A stretch of DNA of 64,000 nt from Arthrobacter sp. ISL-95 (lineage in GTDB: Bacteria > Actinomycetota > Actinomycetes > Actinomycetales > Micrococcaceae): assembly GCF_018613695.1 (NCBI RefSeq), contig NZ_JAGGPR010000005.1, positions 245,571-309,570 on the forward strand, written 5' to 3'. How positions within the stretch are numbered: position 1 is the stretch's first letter; every line of letters begins with the position of its first letter. Under the pieces are notes generated by a model, which was not told the DNA's origin, made no database searches, and worked only from the letters and a program-made list of their open reading frames with translations. Positions 61,911-64,000 of the stretch are shown one piece after another. The position numbers and the translations under genes were made by a program.

Positions 61911-63377
61911 GTGTCAATTAGCACCCCCGTAGGTTCTGCGGACCGTCCGCTTCGCGTCGCCGTCATCGGTTCCGGCCCGGCCGGCGTTTACGCAGCTGAC
62001 ATCCTGACCAAGAGCGAGGCCGTCAAGAGCGGCGAACTCAACGTCAGCATCGACCTCTTCGACCGCTACCCGGCACCGTACGGCCTCATCCGCTACGGCG
62101 TGGCGCCGGACCACCCCCGTATCAAGGGCATCGTCAACGCCCTGCACAAGGTCCTGGACCGCGGTGACATCCGTTTCTTCGGCAACGTGGACTACGGCAC
62201 GGACATCTCAATCGAGGACCTCCGCAAGCACTACGACGCCGTCATCTTCGCCACCGGCGCCATCAAGGACGCGGATCTGAACATCCCGGGCATCGAACTT
62301 GAGGGCTCCTTCGGCGGCGCTGACTTCGTCTCCTGGTACGACGGACACCCGGACGTTCCCCGCGAATGGCCGCTGGATGCCAAGGAAATCGCTGTCCTCG
62401 GCAACGGCAACGTGGCCCTTGACGTGGCCCGCGTCCTCTCCAAGCACGCCGATGACCTCCTGGTCACTGAAATCCCGGACAACGTTTACGCCGGCCTGAA
62501 GAACTCCCCGGTCACCGACGTCCACGTCTTTGGCCGTCGTGGCCCCGCACAGGTGAAGTTCACTCCGCTGGAACTGCGCGAACTCTCGCACTCCAAGGAC
62601 GTAGACATCATCCTCTACGCCGAGGATTTCGAATTCGACGAAGAATCCGACCGCCAGGTCCAGACGAACAACCAGACCAAGACCATGGTTGGCACGCTCA
62701 CCAACTGGATCGCCGAGCAGCCGGAGGACCTTTCCGAGCTCACCGCTTCCCGCCGCCTGCACCTGCATTTCCTGCACAGCCCGGTGGAAATCGTGGACTC
62801 CCCGGAAAGCCCGGGCAAGGTTGCCGGCATCAAGTTTGAGCGCACCGAGCTGGACGGCACGGGCAATGCCCGCGGCACCGGCGAGTTCATCGACTACCCG
62901 GTCCAGGCCGTGTACCGCTCCATCGGCTACTTCGGTTCGGCCCTGCCGGACGTGGAGTTCGACCACAAGAAGGGCGTCGTCACCAACGACGGCGGTCGCG
63001 TCCTGGACGCTGACGGCCAGCACGTACCGGGCCTGTACGCAACGGGCTGGATCAAGCGCGGTCCGGTAGGCCTCATCGGCCACACCAAGGGCGACGCCCT
63101 CGAAACCGTCACCTACCTTCTGGAAGACCGGGAGAACCTGCCGGTTGCTGAGGTTCCCGCAGCTGATGCCGTAGTAGATCTTCTCGATGCCCGCGGTGTG
63201 AAGTTCACCAGCTGGGAAGGGTGGCTGGCCCTTGACGCCCACGAGCTCGCGCTCGGCGCAGCAGCCACCGAGGCCGGCACCTCCCACGGTGTTGAGGTCA
63301 AGCGTGAGCGCATCAAGGTGGTGCCGCGCGAGGACATGGTCAACATTTCCCGCGATGGCGTAGCCGCACAGGTCTAA
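61911..63377 (+). CDS. ferredoxin-NADP reductase, FprA type
   Basis: A 488-residue FAD/NADP flavoprotein of the adrenodoxin reductase/FprA group, which moves electrons between NADPH and ferredoxin. The FAD site is VAVIGSGPAGVYAADIL, the family block is YGLIRYGVAPDHPRIKG, the NADP site is IAVLGNGNVALDVARVL, and GWIKRGPVGLIGHTKGDA is the C-terminal signature. GTG start after GAAGAAGGAA. Co-transcribed with cysG, so its likely job is to supply electrons to sulfite reductase. Confidence 0.92.
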   Translation: MSISTPVGSADRPLRVAVIGSGPAGVYAADILTKSEAVKSGELNVSIDLFDRYPAPYGLIRYGVAPDHPRIKGIVNALHKVLDRGDIRFFGNVDYGTDISIEDLRKHYDAVIFATGAIKDADLNIPGIELEGSFGGADFVSWYDGHPDVPREWPLDAKEIAVLGNGNVALDVARVLSKHADDLLVTEIPDNVYAGLKNSPVTDVHVFGRRGPAQVKFTPLELRELSHSKDVDIILYAEDFEFDEESDRQVQTNNQTKTMVGTLTNWIAEQPEDLSELTASRRLHLHFLHSPVEIVDSPESPGKVAGIKFERTELDGTGNARGTGEFIDYPVQAVYRSIGYFGSALPDVEFDHKKGVVTNDGGRVLDADGQHVPGLYATGWIKRGPVGLIGHTKGDALETVTYLLEDRENLPVAEVPAADAVVDLLDARGVKFTSWEGWLALDAHELALGAAATEAGTSHGVEVKRERIKVVPREDMVNISRDGVAAQV

Positions 63378-63380
63378 CAG

Positions 63381-63443
63381 CAACGCGGGGTCACTTACGC
63401 ACCTTTCCGGCCGCCCGGAAGGTGCATAAGTGACCCCGCGTTG
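63381..63443 (+). terminator. terminator of the cysG-fpr operon
   Basis: A very long stem (63381-63410 with 63415-63443; ends CAACGCGGGG/CCCCGCGTTG) has one mismatch and one bulge and the loop CCGC, then TTTTAG. It is four bases after the stop codon. The unusual length suggests it may work in both directions or serve as an mRNA end-stabiliser. Confidence 0.9.
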
Positions 63444-63458
63444 TTTTAGTCTGTGGGT

Positions 63459-64000
63459 ATGGACGTCGTTGTCATTGAAACTCCGCAGCTGGGTGATCGC
63501 AGTTACTTGGTGCATGACGGCACCGTGGCCTTGGTGATCGACCCCCAACGGGACATCGACCGCGTGGAGGCTGCGGCCATTGAAGCTGGCGTCCGGATCA
63601 CTCATGTGGCCGAAACGCACCTGCACAATGACTACGTCACGGGCGGTTTGGTCCTGGCGGTGAAGCACGGCGCTGACTACTGGGTGCACGCCGAGGACGA
63701 TGTTTCCTTTGCTCGCGTCCCCGTGTCCGACGGCCAGGTTCTTCGGGTTGGCGGGCTTGCTGTCACAGTGGTGGCCACCCCGGGCCACACGCATACGCAC
63801 CTCGCCTATGTGGTGCGGGATGACGCGCACGACGACGGCCCTGAGGCCGTGTTTTCCGGCGGCAGCTTGCTCTACGGTTCGGTGGGGCGGACGGACCTGG
63901 TCTCGCCAGATGACACCGCCAAGCTGGCCCATGATCAGTACTCCTCAGTCCGGCGTTTGGTTGACTCGGCGGCGCCTGACGCTGCGCTGTACCCCACCCA
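63459..64000 (+). CDS. MBL-fold hydrolase, partial (probable persulfide dioxygenase-rhodanese type)
   Basis: Runs off the window end; 180 codons are visible. It begins MDVVVIETPQLGDRSYLVHD. The metal site is THLHNDYVTGG (H-x-H-x-D, without the usual final His), with PGHTHTHLAYVV and SGGSLLYGSVGRTDLV further on. This is the ETHE1-like/BlhA-type MBL pattern, often joined to rhodanese domains that would follow beyond the edge. Role in sulfur detoxification is inferred and fits the sulfur genes nearby. Confidence 0.75.
   Translation, partial: MDVVVIETPQLGDRSYLVHDGTVALVIDPQRDIDRVEAAAIEAGVRITHVAETHLHNDYVTGGLVLAVKHGADYWVHAEDDVSFARVPVSDGQVLRVGGLAVTVVATPGHTHTHLAYVVRDDAHDDGPEAVFSGGSLLYGSVGRTDLVSPDDTAKLAHDQYSSVRRLVDSAAPDAALYPT

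Overview
The window is high-GC DNA with the gene content of a free-living actinobacterium. A member of the Micrococcaceae such as Arthrobacter or Paenarthrobacter is the best guess. The reasons are the Tat and lipoprotein exporter signals, a sugar ABC importer without its own ATPase, a full menaquinone pathway with a MenJ-type reductase, assimilatory APS reduction by a Fe-S CysH, and many starts that look leaderless. No tRNA, rRNA, CRISPR array, phage or transposase gene was seen.

Layout. 1-5.5 kb: a 46-bp degenerate repeat, a LysE exporter, a decayed lipoprotein gene beside its intact paralogue, a divergent MarR/VOC pair with two matching operators, an AraC gene broken by one base, and DUF2000 and DUF4177 proteins. 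5.7-13 kb: a secreted subtilase with FG-GAP repeats, an MBL hydrolase, and two secreted surface-type proteins. The second has seven chaplin-like repeats, a (NPPVV)n stalk and an LAKTG sorting signal, and carries a one-base frameshift. It is followed by six copies of a ~162-bp non-coding repeat. 13-24.8 kb: MFS transporter, acyltransferase, PAP2 phosphatase, a LacI-controlled sucrose/fructan operon (SBP, two permeases, GH32) and two unknown proteins. 24.8-38 kb: menC, phoX, menD, a polar amino-acid ABC importer, menF, menG, menJ and a polyprenyl diphosphate synthase. 38-41.5 kb: a lone AbiEi/DUF559-type protein between direct repeats, a possible SUKH-like protein, a TRIC channel and CbiX. 41.6-50.6 kb: sulfur assimilation (sir-cysH-cysD-cysN), mmuM and an ssuABC-type importer. 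50.8-59.7 kb: two oxidoreductases, an amino-acid permease plus a large Orn/Lys/Arg-type decarboxylase, a divergent PucR regulator and glutaminase. 59.7-64 kb: AlkD-like protein, siroheme synthase, ferredoxin-NADP reductase and a truncated MBL gene.

How the parts fit. CbiX and CysG make siroheme for Sir, FprA can reduce the ferredoxin that feeds Sir, CysDN makes APS for CysH, and SsuABC brings in organic sulfur. The promoters of sir, ssuA and cysG share one architecture (GTTTCYG, 5 bp, TTG-type -35, 18 bp, TACAGT/TACTGT), which suggests one sulfur regulon. MenF, MenD, MenC, MenG, MenJ and the polyprenyl synthase cover most steps from chorismate to reduced menaquinone.

The strongest unexplained signals are: (1) a dispersed intergenic repeat family at five loci in which the hexamer GGTGCG recurs at a 19/22/19-bp rhythm; (2) the frameshifted chaplin-like wall protein; (3) the shared sulfur promoter motif; (4) oppositely oriented 32-bp repeat clusters in front of menD. 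Three genes carry small indels, so assembly error should be excluded before biology is inferred from them.
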